From the NCBI RefSeq assembly GCF_029891735.1, contig NZ_JANQDH010000023.1, positions 1 to 57,794 of the forward strand: a stretch of DNA of 57,794 bases. The letters are read 5' to 3'. The DNA comes from Chrysosporum bergii ANA360D. GTDB lineage: Bacteria; Cyanobacteriota; Cyanobacteriia; Cyanobacteriales; Nostocaceae. This document shows, one piece after another, positions 48,246 through 57,594 of the stretch. Below the pieces are notes generated by a model. That model was not told the DNA's origin. It ran no database searches and was given only the letters and a program-made list of their open reading frames with translations. The position numbers were made by a program, and so were the translations under genes. The first letter of the stretch is position 1, and every line of letters starts with the position of its first letter.

Positions 48246-49196
48246 ATGGCTAAAACTATTGTTACTGGAGCAGCAGGCTTTATTGGTTCCCACCTGGTGG
48301 AAGCATTATTACAACAGGGTCAAGAAGTAATCGGCATTGATAATTTTAACGATTACTACGACCCAATGTTCAAGCACAAAAGTATTGCTCATTTCCAGAA
48401 TTCACCCCAATTTACTTTAATTACAGCAGATATTCAATTTTTAGATTGGCATAGGCTGCTGAAGGATGTTGAGGTAATTTACCATCAAGCCGCACAAGCT
48501 GGGGTCAGAGCTAGTTGGGGTGATTCTTTCCGTAATTATACAGAAAGTAATATTAATGCTACACAAGTTTTGTTAGAAGCTGCCAAGGATGCCCAAAACC
48601 TGAAAAGATTAGTATTTGCCTCTACATCAAGTGTATATGGAGATGCAGAAACACTACCCACCGATGAAAAAATCCCGCCCCAGCCTGTTTCTCCTTATGG
48701 TATTACTAAACTAGCAGCAGAAGGTTTGTGTGGACTATATCACAAAAACTTTGGTGTCCCTATTGTAGCATTACGTTATTTTAGCGTTTATGGACCAAGA
48801 CAGCGCCCAGATATGGCTTTTCATAAGTTTTTTAAGTCTATTTTGCAGGATGAGCCAATTTCCATTTACGGAGATGGACAACAAACCCGAGACTTTACCT
48901 TTGTTAGTGATGTCATAGCGGCTAATTTAGCTGCTGCCACTATATCACCAGCAGTAGGAGAAATCTTTAATATTGGTGGTGGCAGTAGGGTAGTTTTAGC
49001 AGAAGTTTTAGACACCATGGCAAAAATAGTCAACAAACCCATTCTAAAAAAATACATCCCCAAAGCCATGGGAGACGCGCGTCACACTGCTGCTGATGTG
49101 TCCAAAGCCCGGCAAATCTTAGCATATCAACCCCAGGTTTCCTTAACAGAAGGCTTAATACAGGAATGGCAATGGGTGAAAGCTTTGTATGAATAA
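48246..49196 (+). CDS. NAD-dependent sugar-nucleotide epimerase (UDP-glucose/UDP-glucuronate 4-epimerase type)
   Basis: This 316-residue extended short-chain dehydrogenase probably makes a sugar nucleotide for envelope polysaccharide. The NAD loop is TGAAGFIGSHL (about 7-17). The catalytic triad is in STSSVYGD and SPYGITKLAAE (YxxxK), with RYFSVYGPRQRPDMAF for substrate binding. The last feature, together with NFNDYYDPMFK, points to UDP-glucuronate 4-epimerase-like enzymes rather than GalE. ATG 48246 follows AGGAAA. No glycosyltransferase cluster is adjacent, so the pathway is unknown. Confidence 0.88.
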   Translation: MAKTIVTGAAGFIGSHLVEALLQQGQEVIGIDNFNDYYDPMFKHKSIAHFQNSPQFTLITADIQFLDWHRLLKDVEVIYHQAAQAGVRASWGDSFRNYTESNINATQVLLEAAKDAQNLKRLVFASTSSVYGDAETLPTDEKIPPQPVSPYGITKLAAEGLCGLYHKNFGVPIVALRYFSVYGPRQRPDMAFHKFFKSILQDEPISIYGDGQQTRDFTFVSDVIAANLAAATISPAVGEIFNIGGGSRVVLAEVLDTMAKIVNKPILKKYIPKAMGDARHTAADVSKARQILAYQPQVSLTEGLIQEWQWVKALYE

Positions 49197-49227
49197 GTGG
49201 GCAAGTGGGCGTAAATCAAGTTAACAG

Positions 49228-49256
49228 TTCGTAGTAGGGACTTCAGTCCCTATTTT
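49228..49256 (+). repeat. TTCGTAGTAGGGACTTCAGTCCC repeat, possible terminator
   Basis: This is a 23-base copy identical to 10499-10521. Its hairpin AGGGACT-TC-AGTCCCT (49236-49251) is followed by ATTTTT, so it could terminate the epimerase transcript. It marks the left flank of the restriction-modification patch. Confidence 0.7.
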
Positions 49257-49301
49257 TCCCCCCAAGTGTCACACATCAACAACAACTGAGAATATAAATA
49301 T

Positions 49302-52300
49302 ATGGGTCAGCAAGACGATAAAGCTTTATTTCAGAAAAAAGCCCTAAAAAATGCTCTGGGTCATTTTCAGTTTCCCTCAGATTTGGAGGAACGCCACAAG
49401 ATTATTCACAAATGGGTAGAGGCTTTAAAAACAGGTACACTTGACCAAATCAGTGAAGTTTCTTTACATGGTGATTTTCTCAAAGACATATTTCAAGATA
49501 TTTTAGGTTATCGTTCAGTAATTGATGGTAAGGGTAAAGCGTGGGAAATTTACCCAGAAAAACATATTGCTGATGGTGGTGGTTCTGCTGATGCAGCCTT
49601 GGGACTGTTTACCGCGACAGAAAATAACAAAGGTAAGGTAAGATTACAAGGGCAGGTGGTTTCACCTATAGAACTAAAAGGAACTAAAAATAATTTAGAT
49701 CGTGCTGCATCGGGAAGGGAAAAATCAGCCGTTGAGCAGGGATGGAATTATGCTAATTATACACCTAATTGTCAGTGGATAATTATTTCTAATTACCGAG
49801 AACTGCGACTTTATCACGTTAACAAAACTCCTGCCTATTATGAGAAGTTTCTGTTAGAAGAATTAGCAGATTTACAAAAATTTAAAACATTTTATTTTCT
49901 TCTGTGTCGGACAAACTTTTTACCTGTTAAAGATGTATCGGTAATTGATAGCTTGTTAGCTGCTTCTAATCAAGCACAGGAGGACATTACTAAAAAACTC
50001 TATGATGAATATAAGCAACTGAGATTAAATATAGTTAAACATTTTCGTTTTGTCGCCCCATTAAATATTCCCAACCGCGACCAGTTGTTAATTGAAAAAG
50101 CACAAAAGAGTTTAGATAGAATTTTATTCATTGCTTTTTGTGAAGATAGAGGACTATTACCACAACAGACAATCAGTAATGCACATGATAGCAAAAATGC
50201 TTACAATCCCCGTCCTATTTGGGAAATTTATAAAGATGTTTTTCGATGGGTTGACCAAGGTCATGAAGATCCACCAATTCCGGGTTATAATGGCGGGTTG
50301 TTTCAACATGACTCACTCCTAGATGAACAGTTAAATATTCCAGATCCTTTATGTACTCAACTTAAACAACTGACCCGCTTTGATTTTGATTCAGAAGTTT
50401 CTGTAGACATATTGGGGCGAATTTTTGAACAGTCAATTACAGATTTAGAAGAATTAAAAGCTGATGTTACTAAACAGGAATTTAACAAAAAACAAGGTAA
50501 GCGGAAAAAGTTAGGAGTATTTTACACCCCTGCTTATATAACTCAATATATTGTAGAAGTGGCCATTGGTGGTCATTTACAAAAGCGAGAAAATGAATTA
50601 AGACAGCATTTTCAGTTAGAAGAATTAGTTGATACAGTCCACAGGCGAGAAAGAGAAATTGAATTTTGGTTAACCTACCGAGATCAGGTATTACTAAAAA
50701 CGCGAGTTGTTGATCCTGCTTGTGGTTCAGGTGCGTTTTTAATTGCAGCTTTTGATTATTTAGAAATTCAGTATCAACGAGTTAATGACAATTTACGCTT
50801 TTTGGCATACCGTGATTTAGAAAATATTGAATTAGATAAAACCATCCTGATTAATAACTTGTTTGGTGTTGACTTGTCCCCAGAGTCCGTAGAAATCACT
50901 AAATTATCTTTGTGGTTAAAAACTGCAACCAAGGGAAAAAGTTTAACTTATTTAGATGATAACATCAAAGTTGGTAATTCTATAATTGCTGATGCACATC
51001 TCACAGATTTAGCTTTGAGTTGGGAATGTGAATTTCCCCTAGTGTTTGCTGAAGGTGGTTTTGATGTAGTAATTGGTAATCCTCCTTATATCCGTCAAGA
51101 ATTATTATCAGAATTTAAACCTTATCTACAATCAAATTATCAAACTTATGATGGAGTTGCTGATATTTACGTTTATTTCTATGAACAAGGGTTAAAATTA
51201 TTAAAACCAGAAGGACTACTTTCTTACATTGTCACTAATAAATGGTTACGTTCTGGTTATGGTGAGCCGTTGCGGCGGTTCTTTGCTCAGGAAAGTGTGT
51301 TTGAACAAATTATAGATTTTGGACACGCGCCAATTTTTCAAGATGCTGACACTTTTCCCTGTATTGTTGCAGCGAGAAAACATAAAATTATTAAAACAGA
51401 AAATGAGCATGAATCGGTTTTAGTTTGTTCTGTTCCCCGTGAGGAATTACCAAAAATTAACTTGACTCAATATGTGCAAAATACCGAAAACAGTTATAAC
51501 ATACCTTGGTCACGGTTTACCGCCCATGCTTGGAGTTTAGAACCTCCCGCAGTTGATGAGTTAATGCGGAAAATTCAACAGGTGGGAGTTCCTTTAAAAG
51601 ATTTTGCGGGTGTTAAACCATGTTATGGAATAAAAACAGGTTTTAATGAAGCTTTTTTAATAGATGAAGCTACTAAGAATAAGTTGGTTACAGCTGATCC
51701 TAAATGTGCAGAAATTATTAAGCCTTATTTAAGAGGTCAAGACATTAAAAGGTGGGTTCCTGAATGGGAAAATTTATGGATGATTTTTGCTCATAAAGAT
51801 ATAGATATAGAACAATATCCTGTGATAAAACACCATTTAGAAATATATAGAAATAAGTTAGAAGCTAGGGCAGGTAAACAATTGTGGTGGCAACTGCAAG
51901 CATCACCTTCATTTTACCATCTTTTTGAAGAACCTAAAATAATTTATCAGGAAATACAATTTCACCCAGCTTATAGCTATGATACAGAAGCTTATTTTAC
52001 CAATAATAAGGGTTTTATTTTACCAAAAAGTGATTTATATATTCTTGGACTTCTAAACTCTCCCCTGATGTGGTGGTATAATTGGCGATATTTACCACAC
52101 ATGAAAGATGAGGCTTTAACACCGATGGGTGAATTAATGGAAACTCTACCCATCGCTCCACCAACGGAAGCAATCCGGACAGAAGTAGAAACAATCGTCG
52201 CCCGGTTAATTGAAATTACCAAAGTCAACCGAGAGGCGTATAAAGATTTCCTTGACTGGTTGCAAATAGAATATAAGATAGAAAAACTGGGGCAAAAACT

Positions 52301-52595
52301 AGAAAACTTCGCAGCTTTAGAATTTTCTGAGTTTGTAGAAGAGGTGAGAAAAAGAATGCCAAAATCTAAAACAGTAGACCCTTTAGGTGTTTCCCAGTTT
52401 AAAGCACTACGTCAAGCCCATAACCAATATGTACCAGAAATTCAAAGCCAAAAACATGAAGTTTTACAACTAGAATATCGACTGGCTGATTTAATTAACC
52501 AAGCCTATCAACTCACACCAGAAGAAGTTAATTTGATGTGGAAAAATGCACCACCTAGAATGCCTATTAAAGTCAATAATTATAGCAGTTTTTGA
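49302..52595 (+). CDS. Type IIG restriction-modification protein (Eco57I/BREX-like methylase family)
   Basis: This 1097-residue single-chain enzyme probably both cuts and N6-adenine-methylates DNA. An N-terminal PD-(D/E)xK nuclease is visible as Asp97 (GGSADAALGLF) and Glu124-Leu-Lys126 (SPIELKGTK). A helical connector follows. The methyltransferase has motif X/I leading to DPACGSGAFL (471-480) and the catalytic NPPY at 593-596, with NLFGVDLSPESVEITKLSLW for SAM binding. The C-terminal half (about 740-1000) contains GIKTGFNEAFLID and YLRGQDIKRW, typical of the TaqI-like specificity domain. No separate specificity or nuclease gene is needed. It is flanked by repeats and an HsdS-like tail, suggesting a horizontally acquired defence patch. 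The recognition site cannot be read from sequence. Confidence 0.9.
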   Translation: MGQQDDKALFQKKALKNALGHFQFPSDLEERHKIIHKWVEALKTGTLDQISEVSLHGDFLKDIFQDILGYRSVIDGKGKAWEIYPEKHIADGGGSADAALGLFTATENNKGKVRLQGQVVSPIELKGTKNNLDRAASGREKSAVEQGWNYANYTPNCQWIIISNYRELRLYHVNKTPAYYEKFLLEELADLQKFKTFYFLLCRTNFLPVKDVSVIDSLLAASNQAQEDITKKLYDEYKQLRLNIVKHFRFVAPLNIPNRDQLLIEKAQKSLDRILFIAFCEDRGLLPQQTISNAHDSKNAYNPRPIWEIYKDVFRWVDQGHEDPPIPGYNGGLFQHDSLLDEQLNIPDPLCTQLKQLTRFDFDSEVSVDILGRIFEQSITDLEELKADVTKQEFNKKQGKRKKLGVFYTPAYITQYIVEVAIGGHLQKRENELRQHFQLEELVDTVHRREREIEFWLTYRDQVLLKTRVVDPACGSGAFLIAAFDYLEIQYQRVNDNLRFLAYRDLENIELDKTILINNLFGVDLSPESVEITKLSLWLKTATKGKSLTYLDDNIKVGNSIIADAHLTDLALSWECEFPLVFAEGGFDVVIGNPPYIRQELLSEFKPYLQSNYQTYDGVADIYVYFYEQGLKLLKPEGLLSYIVTNKWLRSGYGEPLRRFFAQESVFEQIIDFGHAPIFQDADTFPCIVAARKHKIIKTENEHESVLVCSVPREELPKINLTQYVQNTENSYNIPWSRFTAHAWSLEPPAVDELMRKIQQVGVPLKDFAGVKPCYGIKTGFNEAFLIDEATKNKLVTADPKCAEIIKPYLRGQDIKRWVPEWENLWMIFAHKDIDIEQYPVIKHHLEIYRNKLEARAGKQLWWQLQASPSFYHLFEEPKIIYQEIQFHPAYSYDTEAYFTNNKGFILPKSDLYILGLLNSPLMWWYNWRYLPHMKDEALTPMGELMETLPIAPPTEAIRTEVETIVARLIEITKVNREAYKDFLDWLQIEYKIEKLGQKLENFAALEFSEFVEEVRKRMPKSKTVDPLGVSQFKALRQAHNQYVPEIQSQKHEVLQLEYRLADLINQAYQLTPEEVNLMWKNAPPRMPIKVNNYSSF

Positions 52596-52626
52596 TTTTT
52601 CTGGATGATTGAATATTAGATGAATT

Positions 52627-52776
52627 TTAACTTCTTTCGTTTAATTCTTCTCTCATGCTGAGTGGGAATTGGATGTGTAAGTCTTCTCCGCCAAGTTTTC
52701 CCGATATGAGACGAGTTAGAATGCGATCGCGTATTTCAGCAAGATTATTATTTAACAAAACCGCAAATACACGCAT
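52627..52776 (-). pseudogene. HsdS-like C-terminal fragment
   Basis: A 49-codon minus-strand frame from ATG 52776 to TAA 52627 contains LAEIRDRILTRLISGKL. This resembles the C-terminal end of type I restriction specificity subunits, where a [L/I]RDxLLPKLxSGxL stretch is common, followed by GGEDLHIQFPLSMREEL. The rest of the gene is absent. It is convergent with the type IIG gene and contains a HIP1 site. It could also be a genuine small gene; similarity is short and from memory. Confidence 0.4.
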
Positions 52777-52854
52777 AAAAACCCCAGTTGATCAGGGCTA
52801 ATATACGTGCATATGCGGTTAAAGTTTAAACTATTCTACTTATTAGAGTACAGC

Positions 52855-55059
52855 TTAATGTACTAACTCCAGGGCCCGCTTAGTCAGAGCTTGTGCAGTC
52901 AAACCATTAAACGCCATCAAGTCACCAGCGCTCGCGGTGGTTTCCCCACGCTTCCAGGCGAAGGTATCACGTTTACAGTTACTACGCAACATAATTGGCT
53001 CTAACATAGCCGCAGCACCACCAGTTACACCAATTAAAGCATCACCATGGAACAGTTCAGCAAATTTGTCATCATCAATAAAACCGCCATCCGGTTGTGA
53101 ACAGGTTTGCCAAGCAGTGTCATGAGGACGATATAAACGGCGGGGGTTGATGATGGAAATTATCTTGACACCAATACCTTCAGTTTCTAAAAAAGCAGCA
53201 GCTTCAAATACAGGAATTAATGTCATATCGCCAATAACTGCAAATACAACTTGTTTGTCACCCGCAACTTCTTGTAATAATATTGCACCTTCTGCTAACC
53301 CTTGGCGCGTTTGTTCTAAAGTAGTGCGAATGGGTAAAGGTGATTTACTAGCTGTAATGACTATTCCTTTATTTTTAGTGTTTAATGCCCAGTCGTAACA
53401 AGCTTGAATACTGTTAGCATCAGGGGGAAATAAGGGGAAAACATTACCATTTCGCATTAACGAGGCAAAGTAAGCTTCAATTTCTGGGCGTTGGTGTGTC
53501 CAACCGTTGCGCCCTTGCTCTAATGCCCCGGCTGTGAATAATGTAATGGTGGAGGGAGTAAGGCGGCGTAATTCTGCCATTGCTTGGGTGACTGTTTGCC
53601 AAATTGGTAAACCGTTGATGGCAAAAGATTCATAAGAACACCATAAACTTCTTGCACCCATTAAAGCTAAACCTGCGGCTAAACCCGCACAAGCATCTTC
53701 GCTTAATGGTTCATAAACCTGTCCGTTTGGTGCTTGGTTATATAAATCATCGGTGGTGGGGTGAATAACTTTTAGTGCTTGGTTGATATTACCAATTCCC
53801 GATGCTTCGTTACCGTCGGCGTTAGTGACTAGGAAATTACTATCTTGTTTACCTATAATTCCCACTAAGCGCCCCATGGCAGTGGTGGAAACTTTGGGAT
53901 CGCCCCCTACTGTATATTCTTCTAAGGGTAATGTACCTAAACTTGGTAATGGTAATTCAAATTCTGTAACTACTGTTTTGGCTGCTGGTCCCCCCCCAGC
54001 CCGTTCGGCGTTGGTTCTGACTATTTGCCAAGCCTCTATAGGTAAGGCCAGGTTTTGTAATGCACTGACAATGTGGGGAGCATCCAAGGTATCTTTAGGA
54101 TAAAGGTTATGAGACTTAGAACCCTGGGCGTGAACGCCGGCTCCCTTGAGTTGTTTAATGATAAATACGGTTAGTTTACCACTCAGGGCAGAATGGGCGG
54201 CTTTATCCATACCCAAAAGTACAGCTTTAGTGAAAGCTAGACGCTGCTGGAAGGAAAAAGCGGTACTATCAACATAGTCCCCTGGTTGGTTTTGGTCGTC
54301 GAATTCCTTGGCATCAATTAAGATAACCTCCTCAAAACCGTTACCCTGCCAGTATGCTTTCATTTCTGCATTGGTTTTGAGAGAAACCATACTATGATGT
54401 TCTTGGCTGTAACCGTTCCACACTAGGACAGGTAAGAAGTTGGTGACAGTGGGATAAGCGGTGTTAAAGTGTGCCATGGAACTCATGATATAGGGTTCAC
54501 CTAGTCCACCATCCCCCAGAGTGAAGGGGAATAATTTATCTTCATGCAGCAGTGCAGCAGCCATGGCAAAGTGTTGGCCTTGCCCTAACGGTCCCGCCGG
54601 TGCGAGAATACCAGGGATATAACCAGAAAGGTGTCCTAACAGTCCATGTTTTTCTCGGAAGCGATCGCGCAATTGCTGTACTGTGGTAATTCCCATCTCT
54701 TCTAGGGAACGATCCAAAAACATGGCACTATAAAATCCGGGGGCATGGTGTCCTACTTCGGTGATAATATTCTTATGACCCAGCATCACCAAGGCTGCAT
54801 AAGCTTCCGCTTGACTAGCAAAACCCCCAGGATGTCCAGAAGCCTTACTCGCGGTAATTTGCAGAGTCAGATAGCGCAGAGCATCCGCAGCCAGCAAAGT
54901 TTGATATACTGCTGCGGGATCTGTGGGATCTGCGATCGCTTTTTGGCCTAAATCTATTGCTGGTATCTTACCATAATTTTCAAAACTTGGCGGCGCTTCC
55001 CCAAAATATTGAATTCCTTGACAAAAATTAGGCAACGCTGAAGATGTTGGTGATGTCAT
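52855..55059 (-). CDS. Transketolase/phosphoketolase-like thiamine diphosphate enzyme
   Basis: This is a 734-residue ThDP enzyme. The N-terminal half has the transketolase-type substrate His in ASGHPGGFASQAEAY, then GHHAPGFYSAMF and the cofactor motif beginning TLGDGGLGEPY. The middle holds NADGNEASGIGN and the ThDP-activating Glu region YEPLSEDACAGLAAGL. A C-terminal transketolase_C-like domain ends ALTKRALELVH. It is distinct from classical TktA and from the roughly 800-residue XFP phosphoketolases, though cyanobacterial homologues are often labelled phosphoketolase. Exact donor and acceptor sugars are unknown. ATG 55059 (TSPTSSALPNF) is preferred over ATG 55071. Confidence 0.75.
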   Translation of the reverse strand: MTSPTSSALPNFCQGIQYFGEAPPSFENYGKIPAIDLGQKAIADPTDPAAVYQTLLAADALRYLTLQITASKASGHPGGFASQAEAYAALVMLGHKNIITEVGHHAPGFYSAMFLDRSLEEMGITTVQQLRDRFREKHGLLGHLSGYIPGILAPAGPLGQGQHFAMAAALLHEDKLFPFTLGDGGLGEPYIMSSMAHFNTAYPTVTNFLPVLVWNGYSQEHHSMVSLKTNAEMKAYWQGNGFEEVILIDAKEFDDQNQPGDYVDSTAFSFQQRLAFTKAVLLGMDKAAHSALSGKLTVFIIKQLKGAGVHAQGSKSHNLYPKDTLDAPHIVSALQNLALPIEAWQIVRTNAERAGGGPAAKTVVTEFELPLPSLGTLPLEEYTVGGDPKVSTTAMGRLVGIIGKQDSNFLVTNADGNEASGIGNINQALKVIHPTTDDLYNQAPNGQVYEPLSEDACAGLAAGLALMGARSLWCSYESFAINGLPIWQTVTQAMAELRRLTPSTITLFTAGALEQGRNGWTHQRPEIEAYFASLMRNGNVFPLFPPDANSIQACYDWALNTKNKGIVITASKSPLPIRTTLEQTRQGLAEGAILLQEVAGDKQVVFAVIGDMTLIPVFEAAAFLETEGIGVKIISIINPRRLYRPHDTAWQTCSQPDGGFIDDDKFAELFHGDALIGVTGGAAAMLEPIMLRSNCKRDTFAWKRGETTASAGDLMAFNGLTAQALTKRALELVH

Positions 55060-55298
55060 AGTGAGTACCATTAAAAAATGCAAATTGTAGATGTTTGATG
55101 AATTTAACCAAAATTTTACATCTTTGAGGTGGTTACAGTTGATTACTTTTTCACAACATGAGCATAAGCAGATTAAATAGTTGTCTGGCTCACCTGATAT
55201 TGAGGATTTTTTTTAAGTATTATTACGACTACAGTTAATTTACCCCCGTAGGGATTAGCAAAGCTGACAATAACATTCATAGTTTAAATTGGCACATC

Positions 55299-55490
55299 AT
55301 GAACTTACCTAACCAATTAACCACCCCCCCATTACTGCAAACTCTGCAATTAATTGCTCAACCTACCAAATTTCTAGAAACTTGTGCTGCCAAATATGGC
55401 GATATATTTACAGTGCGGGTATCTGGTTACCCTACGGTTATAAAAATTAAATGCGTAACAACTTATAAGCGAGGATCAGAAAAACTGTAA
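55299..55490 (+). pseudogene. Truncated cytochrome P450 (N-terminal fragment, CYP110-like)
   Basis: This is a 63-codon frame whose first 40 or so codons read PPLLQTLQLIAQPTKFLETC then AAKYGDIFTVRV. It matches the N-terminal proline-rich and A-helix region of bacterial P450s such as the CYP110 family of Nostocales. A full P450 needs about 400 more residues, including the haem Cys loop and ExxR, none of which follow in any frame before crtO. The break coincides with an inverted dispersed repeat (55413-55459), and the last codons are repeat-encoded. It is therefore a dead remnant. Confidence 0.75.
55413..55459 (-). repeat. Dispersed repeat copy at the P450 break
   Basis: Read on the minus strand it is GTTACGCATTTAAT, TATAACC.TAGGGTAACCAGA, then TACCCGCAC. 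It closely matches the copy at the mntB 3' end (1169-1205) and the start of 15221-15241. Confidence 0.7.
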
Positions 55491-55744
55491 TAACCTGCAA
55501 TAAATCTATCAACATATACATACCCCACCTCTGCCAATGACCTCTCTGTGTCTTCCGTGTCTTCTGCGGTTCCTTTGCAAATACACCACCACGGCAATAA
55601 ATATTATTAAGAAAAAATATACTTTTGTATATAAATACAAAGCAAAGCTAATTAAAAAAGCTAATTAAAATATTAACATTAACACAAATATGCTACCATC
55701 AGAGCTTATAATCATAAGTATAACTATATTGTCCCAATACAAAT

Positions 55745-57439
55745 ATGCAAGAATATGATGTTGTAATTATTGGCGCAGGACATAACGGGCTAGTGTGTGC
55801 TGCTTACTTACTCAAAGCTGGCTATAGCGTTTTGTTACTAGAAAAACGCTCAGTTCCAGGCGGTGCAGCCACCACAGAAGAATGTTTACCTCAACAAGCT
55901 CCTGGATTTAAATTTAACTTATGCGCCATTGACCACGAATTTATTCACCTCGGGCCAGTTGTTGAAGAACTAGAACTAGAAAAATATGGTTTAGAATACC
56001 TACATTGCGACCCAGTAGTTTTTTGTCCCCATCCTGACGGTAAGTATTTTTTAGCTCACAAATCAGTAGAAAAAACTTGTGCAGAAATTGCTCGTTACAA
56101 TCAACGTGACGCTAAAAAATATGCAGAATTTACACACTACTGGCAAAGAGTAATCAACGCCATGGTTCCCATGTTTAACGCCCCACCAAAATCATTTATA
56201 GATATTTTTGGTAACTATAATATTCAAAAATTTAAAGATTTATTTGCTGTTGTTGGTTCCCCCGCCAAAAGCCTAGACTTTGTTCGTACTATGCTCAACA
56301 GTGCTGAGGATATTCTGCAAGAATGGTTTGATGAAGAATTTTTAAAAGCCCCACTTTCTAGACTTGCTTCAGAACTCGGTGCGCCCCCCTCACAAAAAAA
56401 CCTAGCTATTGGTGTAATGATGATGGCCATGCGTCATCATCCCGGTATGACCAGACCTCGTGGCGGTACTGGGGCGTTAGTCCAAGCATTAGTTAAATTA
56501 GTCAGCAGCAAAGGAGGGGTAATTTTAACTGACCAACAGGTAGAAAAAGTATTAATTGACGATGGTAAAGCCGTTGCTGTTAGAGTTAGCAGCGGTCAAG
56601 AATATCGGGCTAAATATGGGATTATTTCCAACATTGATGCTAAACGTTTGTTTTTACAACTAATAGATGCCAATGAAATTGATCATGCAGATGCTAATTT
56701 ACGAGCCAGATTAGAGCGCCGCATCATTAATAATAATGAAACCATCCTAAAGATAGACCTAGCCTTAGATGAACCTCTGCATTTTCCCTACCATGACCAC
56801 AAAGATAATTATCTGATTGGTTCTATATTAATAGCAGATTCAATGGCTCATGTAGAACAGGCTCATAGTAAATGTACTTTAGGAGAAATTCCAGACAGTA
56901 ACCCGTCCATGTATGCCGTCATGCCCAGCGCCCTTGACCCCACATTAGCACCATCAGGTAAGCATACCTTGTGGATTGAATTTTTTGCTCCTTATCAAAT
57001 AGCAGGTGCAGAAGGTACTGGTTTAAACGGTACTGGTTGGACAGATAAACTAAAAAACCAAGTTGCAGACAAAGTAATTGATAAATTAGCTAACTATGCA
57101 CCAAACGTCAAAACAGCAACCATTGCCCGGCGTGTGGAAAGTCCAGCCGAATTAGGCGAAAGGTTAGGTGCTTATAAAGGTAATTATTACCATATTGATA
57201 TGACATTAGATCAGATGGTGTTTTTCCGTCCTTTGCCAGAACTAGCTAACTATAAAACACCAATTGATAATCTATTCTTAACTGGTGCTGGCACTCATCC
57301 AGGGGGGTCAATTTCAGGAATGCCAGGACGTAATTGTGCTAGAGTATTTTTACAAGCAAAACATCCCATAGCTCAAAGTTTCAGGGATGCGAGAGATTCA
57401 TTTACATCAACTTTAAGTTCAGTGTTCGGAATTAGTTAA
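55745..57439 (+). CDS. crtO: Beta-carotene ketolase, CrtO type
   Basis: This FAD-dependent enzyme, related to phytoene desaturase, adds 4-keto groups to beta-carotene to give echinenone (and canthaxanthin). Echinenone-type ketocarotenoids are photoprotective and are used by the orange carotenoid protein. The dinucleotide-binding loop is VVIIGAGHNGLVCAAYLL at residues 5-22, followed by LLEKRSVPGGAATTEE and the CAIDHEFIHLGPVVEEL segment. The C-terminal FLTGAGTHPGGSISGMPGRN is the other FAD-contact block. I recall closely matching stretches in Synechocystis CrtO. Its 564 residues are normal. ATG 55745 stands alone after AT-rich promoter DNA. Confidence 0.92.
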   Translation: MQEYDVVIIGAGHNGLVCAAYLLKAGYSVLLLEKRSVPGGAATTEECLPQQAPGFKFNLCAIDHEFIHLGPVVEELELEKYGLEYLHCDPVVFCPHPDGKYFLAHKSVEKTCAEIARYNQRDAKKYAEFTHYWQRVINAMVPMFNAPPKSFIDIFGNYNIQKFKDLFAVVGSPAKSLDFVRTMLNSAEDILQEWFDEEFLKAPLSRLASELGAPPSQKNLAIGVMMMAMRHHPGMTRPRGGTGALVQALVKLVSSKGGVILTDQQVEKVLIDDGKAVAVRVSSGQEYRAKYGIISNIDAKRLFLQLIDANEIDHADANLRARLERRIINNNETILKIDLALDEPLHFPYHDHKDNYLIGSILIADSMAHVEQAHSKCTLGEIPDSNPSMYAVMPSALDPTLAPSGKHTLWIEFFAPYQIAGAEGTGLNGTGWTDKLKNQVADKVIDKLANYAPNVKTATIARRVESPAELGERLGAYKGNYYHIDMTLDQMVFFRPLPELANYKTPIDNLFLTGAGTHPGGSISGMPGRNCARVFLQAKHPIAQSFRDARDSFTSTLSSVFGIS

Positions 57440-57455
57440 ACACTCCCCAACCGTA

Positions 57456-57496
57456 GCGGGCAAGACTTGTACTGAGCCTAGCCATAGTATGCCCGC
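57456..57496 (+). repeat. Full-stem GCGGGC dispersed repeat after crtO
   Basis: Arms are GCGGGC (57456-57461) and GCCCGC (57491-57496), with core AAGACTTGTACTGAGCCTAG. It is the cleanest copy of the family and may also end the crtO transcript. Confidence 0.7.
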
Positions 57497-57594
57497 ACTA
57501 CATATGTTACAATAACTTAGGGGTTAGTAGCTAGTTAGTGTTTGATCAGAGATTTAAACGCTGGGATGAATTTAAAACAAGAAGCGGTCATCTT

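Noticed and set aside
55538-55582. CTCTGTGTCTTCCGTGTCTTCTGCGGTTC stretch, given here as part of the P450 downstream region
   Set aside because: It resembles an intergenic sequence common in Nostocales, but only one copy is in this window, so I could not define it as a repeat from these data.
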